A stretch of 64,000 nt of DNA, taken from Adiantum capillus-veneris. Its lineage: Eukaryota > Streptophyta > Polypodiopsida > Polypodiales > Pteridaceae. The notes beneath the pieces are model-generated. The model saw only the letters and a list, made by a program, of their open reading frames with translations. It was not told the DNA's origin and made no database searches. Where the stretch lies: positions 74,347,935-74,411,934 of the forward strand of contig CM043950.1 in assembly GCA_014529385.2 (NCBI GenBank), read 5' to 3'. Within the stretch, counting starts at the first letter, position 1; the number at the start of each line of letters is the position of its first letter. This document shows, one piece after another, positions 41,084 to 52,121 of this stretch. The position numbers and the translations under genes were made by a program.

Positions 41084-44033
41084 CTATAAGGCAAAATCAT
41101 ACATCATATCCGTGACTATGCCTGCGGTTGACAACAATGTTGGGTTGGTAGCTTTCTTTGGTGCGAACACCTCAATGCAAGCCAATAATGTTTTGCAAAT
41201 CTTTTTGATCCTTTGACACGAAAGGTCAGGAGAGCCAGTAAAGAGCTTAATGGTGCCCGTTAGGGTTTTCACCGTGTAGGCCTTACTTATTCTCTCTTCC
41301 GCCTTCGGTCCTGGCATCCTTGGGTAATTAAGCCAATTCGGCTTCTTTGCTGTGATTCTGGAATGTTCTTTCCAACTCCTGACTCGTGGCACTAGACAGA
41401 ACGTCGCATCTTCTCTAACTTCCTTGGGTGCCTCCACCAAATAGATTAGGTAGGTTGGGTACTTTGTAAACCACCCTTTTCTCCATCTCGGCTGGGAGTC
41501 TACTATCTTCTTTTATTCCTCCGCTTTTGTGATGTCGCCTTCGTATAGCGCGACATACTGCTCTTCTTCTATCCTTTTCTTTGTCTTCAGCACTTCAAAC
41601 TTTAGTAGAGGAAGGGGCAATGTAGGTTGCATCCATTGTTCTTGCAGCACCTTAGTATCCACTCCTTGGAGTCCAATGGAGAACAGGAGTCTTCTTTCCC
41701 ACTCCATGGCCGACTTTGCACTCTTCTCTGTTGACTTCTCTGTCTGCTCGTGCAATCTTTTTTCTTCATCTTCGGTAAACCTGGATGTTGTGGTCTCATC
41801 TTGTGCATGGCCTGGATCTTCACTTGTTGTTGCTTTCCCAATGTATGGAAGCTCCACGGCTGCCCCGCTTGTTTCTTCTTGATGATCCTCTGTATCTTTT
41901 ATCACTTTGTCTTGAAGATCTTGGAGCTGCTTTTGGAGGGCCTCATTCTTTGCTCTCAATGCTTGGGTCTCTGATGTCAGTTGTTCTTTGGCAGCCAATG
42001 AGCCCTCCGCAATGTGAAATCTCTGCACTTGCTCTAGCCGCAATTCTCTTTGCAAACTCCGGATTTGATCTTCCAAACCGGGGATTATTGCTCCCTCTGG
42101 ATCTACTCCTGCTTTGCTAGCTCTTGGTGTGAATCTAAGCCTTAGGATTGTTCTATTCTGTAGCTCCATTCTTTTTCAAAGCTCAATGAGCTCGTCCTTT
42201 GCAGCTTCCAATTATTCATTAATTCTTTTCTTGGCTTCTTGTGCACTGGCCACATCTCTTGAAGCATCAGAAAGTTGGAGGATTAGTCCATCTCTTTCAT
42301 TTTCTGCTTCCAGGAGAGATTCCTTGAGGTACTCTGATTCTTCTAGTGCACTCTCACATTTTGTTTCCATCTCCTCTTCTCTCTTTTCCGTTGCTTCTTT
42401 GCTATCCCTCATTGTCTTTGATCGGGTTTTGATATGCTGCAGATGCACTTTCTGAATATCTCTGTCATTCTCATCCTCGAGCTCATCCTCCTCTTCAAGC
42501 TCATCCTCTGCCTTTTCAGGTACCAACCTTCGCTCTCTGTCGAATCAATTCTCGGTCCTCCTCTCCTTTCCTCTCTGTTCTTCTTGTGTTATACACAACT
42601 TTGAGAGCCTCTTCTTGAGTATATCCTGAGTCGATTAGAACATCATATTACTCTTTCTTCATTTGAATTGGATCCGTTGCCTTCTCCTCTTGTTGTATTT
42701 CGGGCTTTTCTGGCACATCCACCTGCACTTCAGTGGTCGTTTCCTCCACTATCTTTTCCTCTTCTTCAGGACTGGACTCTTCTAGCTTGCTGGTGCCCTT
42801 GTCACCACCTTTTAATTCAGATTTAATGTGTTGAGCTTCTGCTTCGGTGTATGGCTCTACTGGTTGTTGCTCCAATATAGCTTCTGATTCTTCATAAGCC
42901 TTGATATATTGATCATACTGATCAATATGGGGTCTGATTGAGCTGGCTCCGACTTTAGTTGGGTCTGGTATCCACTTTTCCTCAAAATCTCCCTTTAAAG
43001 CTTGCTCGGCTCTAAACTGTTCAATCAATCTCTTCATTCTAGCGGCTTTCTGGCTCTTAGTTTGCTTGGGAGCGGGTTTCTTCTTGTTCTTCTTCTTGAG
43101 GGGCTCGTCTGCTTCTTCTTCTGGCTCGGAAACAATCTCTAGCTTCCTCCTTGCCCTTGTTGACACTCTCTTGGTGACCTCTGGCTAGTCTTCATCTTCA
43201 TCTATCTCTCTTAGCCATTGGTTTTGCGAGGGAGCCTTTGGCCATTGGTCCCTTGCTCCGATAGCTTCATAAGCTATCTTAGTCAACACTTTGGCTCCCC
43301 CAATGTACTTTGGCTTCTCGTTCTGCATAGCAATTACTTGCTCATGAATGTGTTGCGCATAATTTACTTCCTTCGGGATGTTGCTCTTTATTGCCCAAGT
43401 GATGGTTGTGGCAATGGCATGTGGTGGTGTGGTATACTTTTGTGGCCTTTTGCTGCATATGTGTAAGAATTGGCTGTAGAGCCGGCAAAGCTTTTCCGCT
43501 CTCGGATCTTCCATGTCTTCATAGGTGACATTTTGCTTCTTTGGCCCATACACTTCTATAGGTTCTCGTCTTTCTCTGACTAAGCTTCCTTTGTTGTGCA
43601 GCTTCAAAGCATCTGCAAAGAGCTGAGGAGTGATAATCAATTCAACTTTTTCCCCGTCCCAGGCTGTGAGTGTAGCCATTCCATCTTTGTGTATGGTGGT
43701 TACCAACTCATACACTCTTTGAGCATCTACTCCTGATGGTCTGGAAGTAAAAAAGCTGCGGAGATCTACCCTTTCCAGGTATCTGCTTATCTCCTCCGTT
43801 CTGCTGTAGTCCACCAGTTCTTGGGGAATCATGGGGATATCCACTGTTTGTCCCCGTGGGTCTCTTATAGTACCTTGGTATATCTTTATCCTCTGTTCTT
43901 CTAACACTGCTTCTTCCATCCAAGTCTTTGTGGGCTTGAGAGTCTCTGGGGGGATAGAAAATGGGTCTGCTTTGGCTATTGCTTCCTTGAGTGTCGTTCT
44001 CTTCCTCTTTGATGAAGACTTCCCCGAATCCAT
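41084..44033 (-). pseudogene. extra 3' ORF of element B, coiled-coil protein (broken once or twice)
   Basis: From a start at 44,033 one frame runs to 42,648 with a single stop near 43,182; after a shift near 42,540-42,640 a second frame runs to 41,084 with stops. Intact length would be about 980 residues. The N-terminal 280 residues form a globular-looking part with LRSFFTSRPSGVDAQRVYEL, TLTAWDGEKVELIITPQLF and YTTPPHAIATTITWAI; a basic Lys-rich segment (KKKNKKKPAPKQTKSQK), an acidic Glu-rich segment and two long coiled coils (42,212-42,526; 41,513-42,169) follow. It recalls the unassigned plant-transposon proteins in 3' ORFs of large gypsy elements. Also present in A. Function unknown. Confidence 0.75.
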
Positions 44034-44200
44034 GGATCGTGTAACTCCAATTTCAAAAGTTAGCGTCTTTTTCAGTACTGAAAGCCAAAATTAAGCTTTT
44101 AACTATCCAAATGACTTAAAAATTGAAACATAAGCTATTCAGGGCCTAAGGATACAATGCATATGGAAAAATATGACATTTGGGTGCAAAATCATGTTGG

Positions 44201-45211
44201 AGACATCATACGTGTATGATGTCTTTTGTGTCAAAATGGCTTGATATTGGTTGTCCTTGTAGCTGATAGTGCATACTTCCATTCTATATGCCTGAATTTG
44301 AATTTGGGTCCCATTTGGTCAAGTTATGGCCATTTTGGTCCTGATCAGGCTTTTTGCAAGATACTGAGTGAGAATTGGATTTTGTGATCCAAATTGGATG
44401 AAACTTGGTGGTTGGCTCTAAAATGGCATGTAGATCACTTCTGTGTGGTGGTTGCAACCCTGAAATGCAAAAACCAAGTAGGGAGATAGCATACGCGTAT
44501 GATGTCTTTTTGGGTAAAACTGAACCATTTTGCATTGTAAGCTTGGATTTGGCTTTATATAGGCTTAGACAATGATTTTATGAAAGTTGGGTATAGTTTG
44601 GACTGAAATTGGCTCTGGAGACATCATACACGTATGATGTCTTTTTTGTCATTTTTTGCACGAGATTGGTTATGTGGGCTCCACATATGATAGCAACGGA
44701 CTGTGTGTACTCAGATCTGGACTTGAAGTTGAGTATGGTGAATTTTGGCTAGGTCAGGCTTTAGACAGAGAGTTTTTCGTTGATTGGGCTAATAGAGTGA
44801 TCCCCTTGACCAAATGGTACCAAAATCTATATGTGGCATGTATTTGATATATATAATGGATATATGATGAAAAATGATCAATTTTGGCTTTGTATGTGCA
44901 AAGTGACATCATACGCATATGATGTCTTTTTGGCCAAAATGGTACTTTTTGGTTCCAGATAGCTTGTGCATGTGTTGAACAACATCTCTACAAAGTTTCA
45001 TTGAGTTTGGAGCTATTTTGGCAAATTTAGGGCCATAAGACGGTTTTTTGCCCTACTTTGTGTCTTTTTAGTTTCCAATTGGTTTTTCAACTCTAAATCT
45101 CATGATACTTTGTACATTTGATGTTGTTCACATGTAGAAAGAGGCTATGCATTCATGTGTTCAAGATGATGTGAAAATCATGCTGAGAGACATCATATGC
45201 GTATGATTTCT
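44201..45211. repeat. palindrome array 1 (5 copies) in element B
   Basis: Five copies of a 24-bp palindrome made of AGACATCATAC, two variable bases, and its complement: 44,201, 44,484, 44,619, 44,904 and 45,188 (starts). Three have perfect or one-mismatch arms. Flanking text also repeats, for instance GATCCAAATTGGATGAAACTTGG, shared with array 2, so the palindrome is the best-conserved part of a diverged tandem repeat of about 283 bp with a half-step of about 130. Confidence 0.92.
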
Positions 45212-45292
45212 ATTCTTGATAAAAAGTGTTTTTTGTGCAAAGAATGGTTTGTGCTAGTGCCCTAAGCGCTGCTAACTAGTTTTCAACCTTAA

Positions 45293-46631
45293 CACTAGAA
45301 TGGTAACAGGACACTTTTATGTCCTTGGAAACTTTTGTGTCCTGTTAAGTGACCACTTTACTTGAATTATTTGAAGAGTATGAAAATGAATTTCTAGGTG
45401 CTATATATCCACAAAGTTGCCTTATGAGCTGAAAAAAACTTAGCAATTTTTTTGGAGTATCGATCTCACCATTAACCTTACTCTTGCACAACATTTTTGA
45501 ACCTAAACTGTGTGAAAAAACGGGTCCTGTTTTTGGCTTTTTTTCAATTTTTGGTAGCTATACCACTCTAAACTTCATGTTTGTGAGGTTTAGATGGCTA
45601 GAGGCTAGGCCTTAATAGTTCTCAACATGTTTTGATGCTTGTAGGGGGAGCTAAGTGTTAAAGTTGAAAGTTATGACCAATTTACCATAATTGCATAATC
45701 CTATTTTTTGGGCAAAATTAGCACTTTTATGATTTTTTTGGTGCCTTTCTTGATATCCAAATTCAATTTTGATTGTGTAAGTGTAATGTATAACATAAAG
45801 CTAATCTTCCTTGAGTTTTGGGGGACCTAATATGCTATATATCATAGTATATGATGATCGTTGAGTTTTTTTATTGCTGAAGAATACGATACATTTTAGA
45901 GTAGCAAGTATAACTTTCTCAATATTGCTAGTTTCTTAGGCCAATTGTGTGTATTTTGTAGGTAGTAACCATATCTAATCATAGACTACAAACTTGGCTA
46001 GATATTGAGTAGTTTCTATGGGTTTCTAGAGGTCATAACGCTAAACCCAGTTTTTTCATATTTGCTGTATTTAGCACTTTATCATTGCTCCCAAGGTTCC
46101 AATTGTGAGAGATCCATTATACATTTTTCATGCTCCATGGCTCCTTTTGAATCCAAAGGCCCTAAGGGAACTAAGAAAACATGTATATAGTATCTGTATT
46201 GAGCATGACTATAGAAACTTTGATGATAGGTCCGCGGAATGGCAAAAATGCAACTTTTTTGTACATATTGTTTTTGTCCAAAAAAAAAATAGTGAGGTAA
46301 AAGCAACCATATGTTTTGGTCACCAACCCATTGAAGTTAACGGGGCATTTTATCTCATGTCCTACAAAAATCCCCACTCTTATTTATATGCAATCAACCG
46401 TAAGAAATTGCTGTTTTGGGCAAAATGCATTGGTCCATCAACTTTGGAGGCTTGTAGTGACCAAGGGATGAGAAAAATTACAAGTTTCTCATTTTTTCCA
46501 TATGGAGTAGTTATTGAACTATAATCTCATGAAAGGATTTTTCAAAATGAGTGGATCTACTATGGTTTTGGATTTTTTTCCCAAAACCCTGAAAGGACAC
46601 TTTTATGTCCTGTTAGGTTACCATTCTAGTG
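45293..46631. mobile_element. M1: TTAA-flanked terminal-inverted-repeat element, 1,339 bp
   Basis: Ends are CACTAGAATGGTAAC and its exact complement, flanked by TTAA at 45,289-45,292 and 46,632-46,635. The TTAA target fits piggyBac (or Kolobok); the CACTA-like ends do not fit a CACTA element, since that needs a direct 3-bp duplication and the flanks are TAA and TTA. GGACACTTTTATGTCC-type sequences lie just inside both ends. The 139-codon frame at 46,105-46,524 has no recognised domain; I see no transposase, so the element is non-autonomous. Confidence 0.8.
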
Positions 46632-46635
46632 TTAA

Positions 46636-48410
46636 AAATCATCAGTTTAGTTAAAAGCCCACTTTGTAGGAATTTCAGTCTCCGAAGTCGTTCTTTGGTG
46701 TTGGAGTTGATTTTCCTCGATCTTTCTCCTTCAGAGCTGCATCCCAAGCTCATTTGAGGTGTTGGGAAGTTGTTTATATGGTTGGACTCGACTTTGGTTC
46801 CTTCTTTTCTACCTTTAGCCATTTGATTGCCCGAAAGCGTCTTTTTCACCATTGGTAGGTGAAACTGGTTTCTTTTGGGTTTTGCTTGTACACATGTGTC
46901 ATTGATGACTATTTGAAGTTGCTTGTGACGTTTCATGGCAATCGATCGTCAATTTTGGCCGTTATGCCAAAATGACGCTTTGTGTGTTTGCAGTCAAATC
47001 GGTTGTTTAAACTCACTTTTGGTGGTCCATACCTGGAGATACTCCATGGCTGCATTGTCCTCGATATTGTCAAGCTTCTTGTGAAGTTTGGTGTCGTTTC
47101 GACAACTTCTTTCTGTTTGCCGCTTGCTGGCTCTCTTGACCTAGGGTTTTTCCAGTTGGTCTTTCTCGTACTTTGAGAGTTAGGAACTCATATTCTACAC
47201 TAAGGTAAGCCACATGTTGGTTCTTGCATGGTTTGGTTAGGTGGTTGTGCCTCTACCTAGCATTTTACCCCTTTCTCGCCTGCTCTTGTTTCTTTGTTTT
47301 GGTTAGTTTTCGCTACAAAAGTTAGTGATAAGCATCAAAAGCTTATGGAAACGAGTCTACCTCTCATATGTGGAGTCCTCTGAGCTCTCGTAGTGGTCAT
47401 AGAAAGCTGTAGAAGGTCGGATGCTCCTGTGTGCTCTTTGCTCTCTCCAAGTGGGCAATAGTGCAAATGAGCTTGTAAGTGAAGTAAAAAATACTTAACT
47501 CTGGACTTCCCGGCTCACTTGTTACCAAATTTGACATGTGCTTCTATCTCGTCATGAAATGCACTTTAGGATTTGAAATTTCTCAATTTGGACTCCGTTT
47601 GACCTGTTTTTGAGAAATTTGTCCACTTTGCCAAAATTTTGTCATTTCACGCTTTCCGCAACTTTTCCCGAATTGTGCCCAATTTTTACCATGGGTTGCT
47701 CTTGTCACTAGGATCATCGCCATCTATTCTTTTCTTTTTTCTGATCTCGTTTCACGTGTTTTTTTAATTTTTCATTTACTTTTATTAAGAAAATCCTAAA
47801 AAATAAAGAAAAATAGCAAATTGAAACCAATAATTTCCAAAAATACACCATAATTAGCTGGTACCCCGTTGTATATGTATATACACTTATTTGTGGTTTC
47901 TCGGCTTCGATTACCACTTTTTTCCACTTTTTGGCTCCAAAAACATGCATATTTAGTCGTATTTACAAACTTGGAGACTCAAATTCGTCATTTGATCTCT
48001 TATTATTGCAAAACAAAGTATATAAGGACATAAATATTATCAATATCCGCAATCAAACATAAAAAATTTGAAATCATGTAAGACATTGCCCTCGTAATAT
48101 CATTTTCTTTGTCCTTATTGCCTGTAGTTCCTGTATACCTGTATACCTCCCCCCCTCCTGGTCTGAGTCCTCCCGGACGACTATGAAGTGCCTGAGGGTG
48201 AAGCCTTGGAGTTTTTGTGGTCATGCCTAGTGAATTCAATTGTAAAGTGATGAAATAGCAATATTTGGAATAATGCCGCTCTTTGTTTGATTGTCAGGCT
48301 TTTGGGTAATATTTGGGTTGTCTGTAGAACTCGTGTTGTAGAATCAGTACACCTGGGTTTTTGTTTACATTTGTGTCCTTTTTGATAATCCAAATCTGCT
48401 TTCGATTTGC
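46636..48410. other. B spacer, no gene seen
   Basis: AT-rich with a weak minus-strand frame at 46,613-46,936 overlapping the M1 end. No domain. A purine run on the minus strand lies at 48,147-48,160. Confidence 0.6.
48147..48160 (-). other. internal purine tract of element B
   Basis: Minus-strand AGGAGGGGGGGAGG followed by GTATACAGGTATACAGG. It resembles a PPT but has no LTR after it. Confidence 0.45.
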
Positions 48411-49290
48411 CTATGCTTGCCACAAACTCTTTGTTGCCCAAATCTGCTTGACTTTAGGTTGTGATGGCTCTGTCCTTGAATACTGAGGATTCTTTGTTGA
48501 TTGTACTAAAGGGAGTTCCCGTTTACAAATCTTTGGAATCCAATTTTTTTTGCTATGGCTTTGTGCTGTCATCAACTTCTTTGGAATCCAGATCCGTTTC
48601 ACTGAATTTGGTTGTCTGAAATCACTCAGTTGTTTGGTGTTGAAGAATTTGTTTTCCATTTTTGTTCTCTCTGGCACAACTTCCTTTGGCTTCCATACCA
48701 ACTTTGAGTCTGTATTTATCCAAGGTTGAGCTGTGCGTGTAATTTCTGTCTTCCCTACCCATATCTGAGATTTCTTCTTTGAGGAGCGTTTCGGTTGTGT
48801 AGACGTGGCTTTTGGTTGCCATCGCTCCTTCTTCACCTCTTTAGGTCGTTTACCTTTGTCATTGGATTCTTCGGTCTGCACCTGTACGGTTGCTTTGGAG
48901 AACGGAATGGATTGACTTTCCTTCTCATATTTGATGTTAACTAAGTTTGAGCACCAATTACTCATCGCATTGTACTGCTTTTGCCATGGTTGCCCTAGTA
49001 ACAACGGATGTTGCGTAGCTTTGTATTCAACCACATAAAACATATGTGGATACACATATTGATTCATATGTACGTGCAGTAATGTGCATCCCATTGCCTT
49101 AATTGAGTGTGTTGAATATCTCTTCAACTCCTGTTTGGCAGTTTGCTGCTTAGTGTCATGTTTCAATTGTTTGTACAAACTGACTGAGAGCAGGTTAGCT
49201 TGTGCTCCTGAATCCAATAGTGTTGTGGCATTAATCTAGTTTGGCCCCACTTTGACCTCAATGATGGGCTCTACTTTGTCTTCACCCATC
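48411..49290 (-). pseudogene. second retropepsin-like ORF of element B, after integrase
   Basis: The 49,217-48,411 frame (268 codons) starts at DSGAQANLLSVSLYKQL, an aspartic protease active-site motif, and continues to YPHMFYVVEYKATQHPLLLGQPW, where the second conserved motif xxLG stands about 70 residues on, the usual spacing. Upstream, past one TAG, come the preceding strands (IIEVKVGPN, INATTLL). The C-terminal 150 residues are basic with repeated short motifs (RIWIPKK, KNWIPKI, KQIWATK). Element H has the same domain and tail. A normal protease already exists at 53,112-53,870. Role unknown. Confidence 0.75.
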
Positions 49291-49399
49291 TCTGATACAC
49301 TGACTGCGTTTATTTGTAAGACTCCTTCATTGCGTTGTCGCTGACGCAGTAGTATTCTTTTATCCATTATTTCTTTTGCTTCCGCTTGCGCTTCCTCAA

Positions 49400-49840
49400 C
49401 AATCTTTTTCTTTTTCTAAAGTCGCAGTTTATCTTGATGTATTTTGAGAAGCATGTCCTAGGTTAGTGGAAAATGATACTTCTTCAATCTACAGCCACTA
49501 CTCCAGTTTGGCATTTCTTCTCTGTCTAATGTAGCAAGCTTGACAGCCCCGCTTGGTGATAGATCTTTAATCACAAGTGGTCCCATTCCTCACTTTTTAA
49601 GTTTTTTTGCATGCTATTTCAGAGTGTATACTAGGACAAAGTCCCCAATCTTAAACTCTTTAGTTCGTATATGCTTATCAAGAACTCTTTTTGTCGCCTT
49701 TTCTGAGCGTAGATTGAAGCCACAGCTTTTAAGCGAATCTCATCTAGATTTTAAAGGTGGTTTATTCTATCTGAACCGCATGTCCTGTCCACTCTAATTC
49801 CTTAGCTACTCTCAGCATTGAAATTAAAAGTTCTATTGGT
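49400..49840 (-). pseudogene. integrase C-terminal tail of element B (degraded)
   Basis: A short stretch before 49,840 reads LISMLRVAKELEWTGH, matching LPILRVAKDLEWTGH of H. After that the frame is broken by many stops. Confidence 0.6.
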
Positions 49841-50826
49841 TAAATAGCATTCAAACCAAAAACCATGTTGTATGGGGTCGTTCCTATCGATGTTTTATAT
49901 GCTACCCTATACGCCCATAATGTCGAATGCAATCTCTGGTCCCAATCAGTTCTCAACTCAGCTACAATCTTTGTAAGAACCGTGCATATGGTTTTGCTCG
50001 TCGCCTCACATTGTCCATTGGCTTGTGGATGATATGGAGCTGATTTACGATGCATTACCATGAATTCATCGAGAAGGATCTCTATCACTTCATTTATGAA
50101 GCGTGTGCCTCGATCACTCACAATTTCTATTGGTAATCCATATCGTACAAAGACGCATTCATACAGAAATTGTGCCGTGGTCCTAGCATCATCTTTCTAA
50201 GTTGCTTTTGCCTCAACCCAATTTGTTAGATAGTCCATCGCCACAATGATGTATTGTGCATGAGTCTTATATGATGGAGGTGAGATAGGTCCAGCATAAT
50301 CAATCCCCCATTTTGAAAAGGCTCTTGCTCCCATCATTGGTCTAAGCAGCATATCATCTCTTCTCAGTGGTACTTTTGTCTGACAATCATCACATTGTTT
50401 TACGTATTCCTCAGCGTCCATTTGTAATGTCGGCCACCATATTCCTGCAGCCAAGACAACTTTTGTTGTCTTATCACCTGAGAAATTGCCTCCACTTACT
50501 TCTCCATGAGCCTGCTCTAGGATTATCACATACTCTGACTCTGATGCGCACATCCTAAGCTGGTTGTCCTTCCCTCTCTTATAGAGTTGATTTCCTATTA
50601 AAGCGTAATCTTGCGCTTCTGTCTGTACAGCTCTTTGACACGCTTTTGAGATTCCCTCTGGAAAGGTTTGGTTTGTGAGATACTCAACAATATAATGACT
50701 CCATTCAGGAGCGATCATTATCTGATACAGTGTTGAATACTCAGTGGGCGGTTTTGAAGAACATGTAATACATACCGTGAAATATTCATGTACACTCTCT
50801 TTCATTCCTGGCCAGTAGACTCCCAA
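49840..50826 (-). pseudogene. integrase of element B
   Basis: Zinc region: EQAHGEVSGGNFSGDKTTKV (second His of the HHCC changed to Asn) and YVKQCDDCQTK. Core: KWGIDYAGPISPP (first Asp), VAMDYLTNWVEAKAT, a stop at 50,194-50,196, then the second part with SDRGTRFINEV (second Asp) and NGQCEATSKT (Glu). The D,D,E triad is complete. Then LWAYRVAYKTSIGTTPYNMV. One in-frame stop at mid-core is the main damage. Confidence 0.92.
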
Positions 50827-50892
50827 TTGTAACAGATTCCTGTACGTGTTTCTTCCTGAACAATGAAATGCACATTCGTGAACATGCGCTTT

Positions 50893-51400
50893 TCACAGAT
50901 ATATGTTATATTCTTCAGGATTGATGCACAACCTTAGAATGCTATCAGTTCCTAAGTGATACAACCTTCCTGCAATCAGATGAAGATTTTTGGATTGCTG
51001 AACAATAACTTGTTCTCGACGATCAAACTCTCCTCCATAGATTAATAGATTAACAACATCCTGAGACCACTTTGGTATCATCTCTATGTTGAATAAGTAC
51101 GCATCCGGCATGTCGTCATCTACACCTATAGGATCTTCTCCATTCGTCAACCTTGAAAGGTGATCAGCTCTGAGATGTGTCTTTCCTTTCTTTACTACTA
51201 TCGTGAAGTCGAATTCTAATAAGATGATGGACCATCTTACTATCCGTCCCGTATTGCATGGTTTGTTCACTAGGTAGAGCAAGGCTTGATGATCTGTGAA
51301 AAACACAAAATTATTGGCTAGAAGGTAATGCCGAAATTTCTTCACAGCATAAATCATTCCTAATCCCTCTCGCTCTGCTGTTGTGTAATTCTTCTCAGCA
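50893..51400 (-). pseudogene. RNase H of element B, C-terminal part
   Basis: MIYAVKKFRHYLLANNFVFF, TDHQALLYLVNKPCNTGR, FDFTIVVKKGKTHLRADHLSR. A stop near 51,358-51,420 separates it from the upstream frame, which holds the DASAYAIGCILAQPEEG motif at about 51,470. Confidence 0.9.
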
Positions 51401-51404
51401 TTGT

Positions 51405-52121
51405 TCAGTTGTGTCGACTAGCATAACAAATTGGAAAATCCATGTTTCCTTCTTCTGGCTGAGCCAGGATGCATCCTATTGCATATGCCGAAGCATCTAT
51501 ATGCACATGGAATATCTTCTCCCGATCTGGTGATTTCAAGACTGGAGCCGTGATGAGTGCCTCTTTCACTTTCTTGAAAGATTCCTCACACTCCTCTGTC
51601 CATTTGCAATTCGCTATTAGCCTGTAAAGTGGTTGGCCTATTATAGCGTACATGTAAATGAATCTTCTATAATATCCACAAAGGCCCATAAAGCTCTGCA
51701 CTTGCTTCGCGTTGGTTGGTCTAGGCATATCTACTATTACTTTTATCTTTTCCATATCCGTGGATATTCCGTTATGTGAGACAATATGTCCCAGAATTCT
51801 GCCTTGTCGAACCATAAACACACACTTCTCAGGATTAAGACAAATGCGATATGTCCTACATTTCGCGAATACCTTTCTTAGGTGTTCTAGATGCTCATCT
51901 CTCAGAAGAGAGTGTACACACAAATAATCCATGTATATTTCTAGAAACATCCTCAAGTACTCTTTGAAGGCATGAGTCATCAGCCTTTGGAATGTTGCGG
52001 GCGCATTAGTTAAACCAAAAGGCATAACACGATACGCATAAATTCCCCACTCCGTTGCAAAAGTTGTTTTGTGTTGATCCTCTGGCGCAATGGCAAGCTG
52101 ATTATATCTTGCCCGATACAC
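51405..52121 (-). pseudogene. reverse transcriptase of element B, with YMDY in place of YMDD
   Basis: A 238-codon open frame: YNQLAIAPEDQHKTTFATEW, MPFGLTNAPATFQRLM, EIYMDYLCVHSLL, GRILGHIVSHNGISTDMEKI, FMGLCGYYRRFIYMYA, then the start of RNase H at FHVHIDASAYAIG. The second catalytic Asp of YMDD is Tyr (codon at 51,924-51,926, minus strand), which should abolish polymerase activity. H keeps YMDD at the same place. Confidence 0.92.

Noticed and set aside
46105-46524. The 139-codon frame in M1 as a transposase
   Set aside because: No recognisable catalytic motif, far too short for a piggyBac transposase, and not open in M2.
45293-46631. M1 as a CACTA (En/Spm) element because its ends start CACTAG
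   Set aside because: CACTA elements need a 3-bp direct duplication; the flanks are TAA and TTA. TTAA on both sides of M1 and M2 fits a TTAA-target family.
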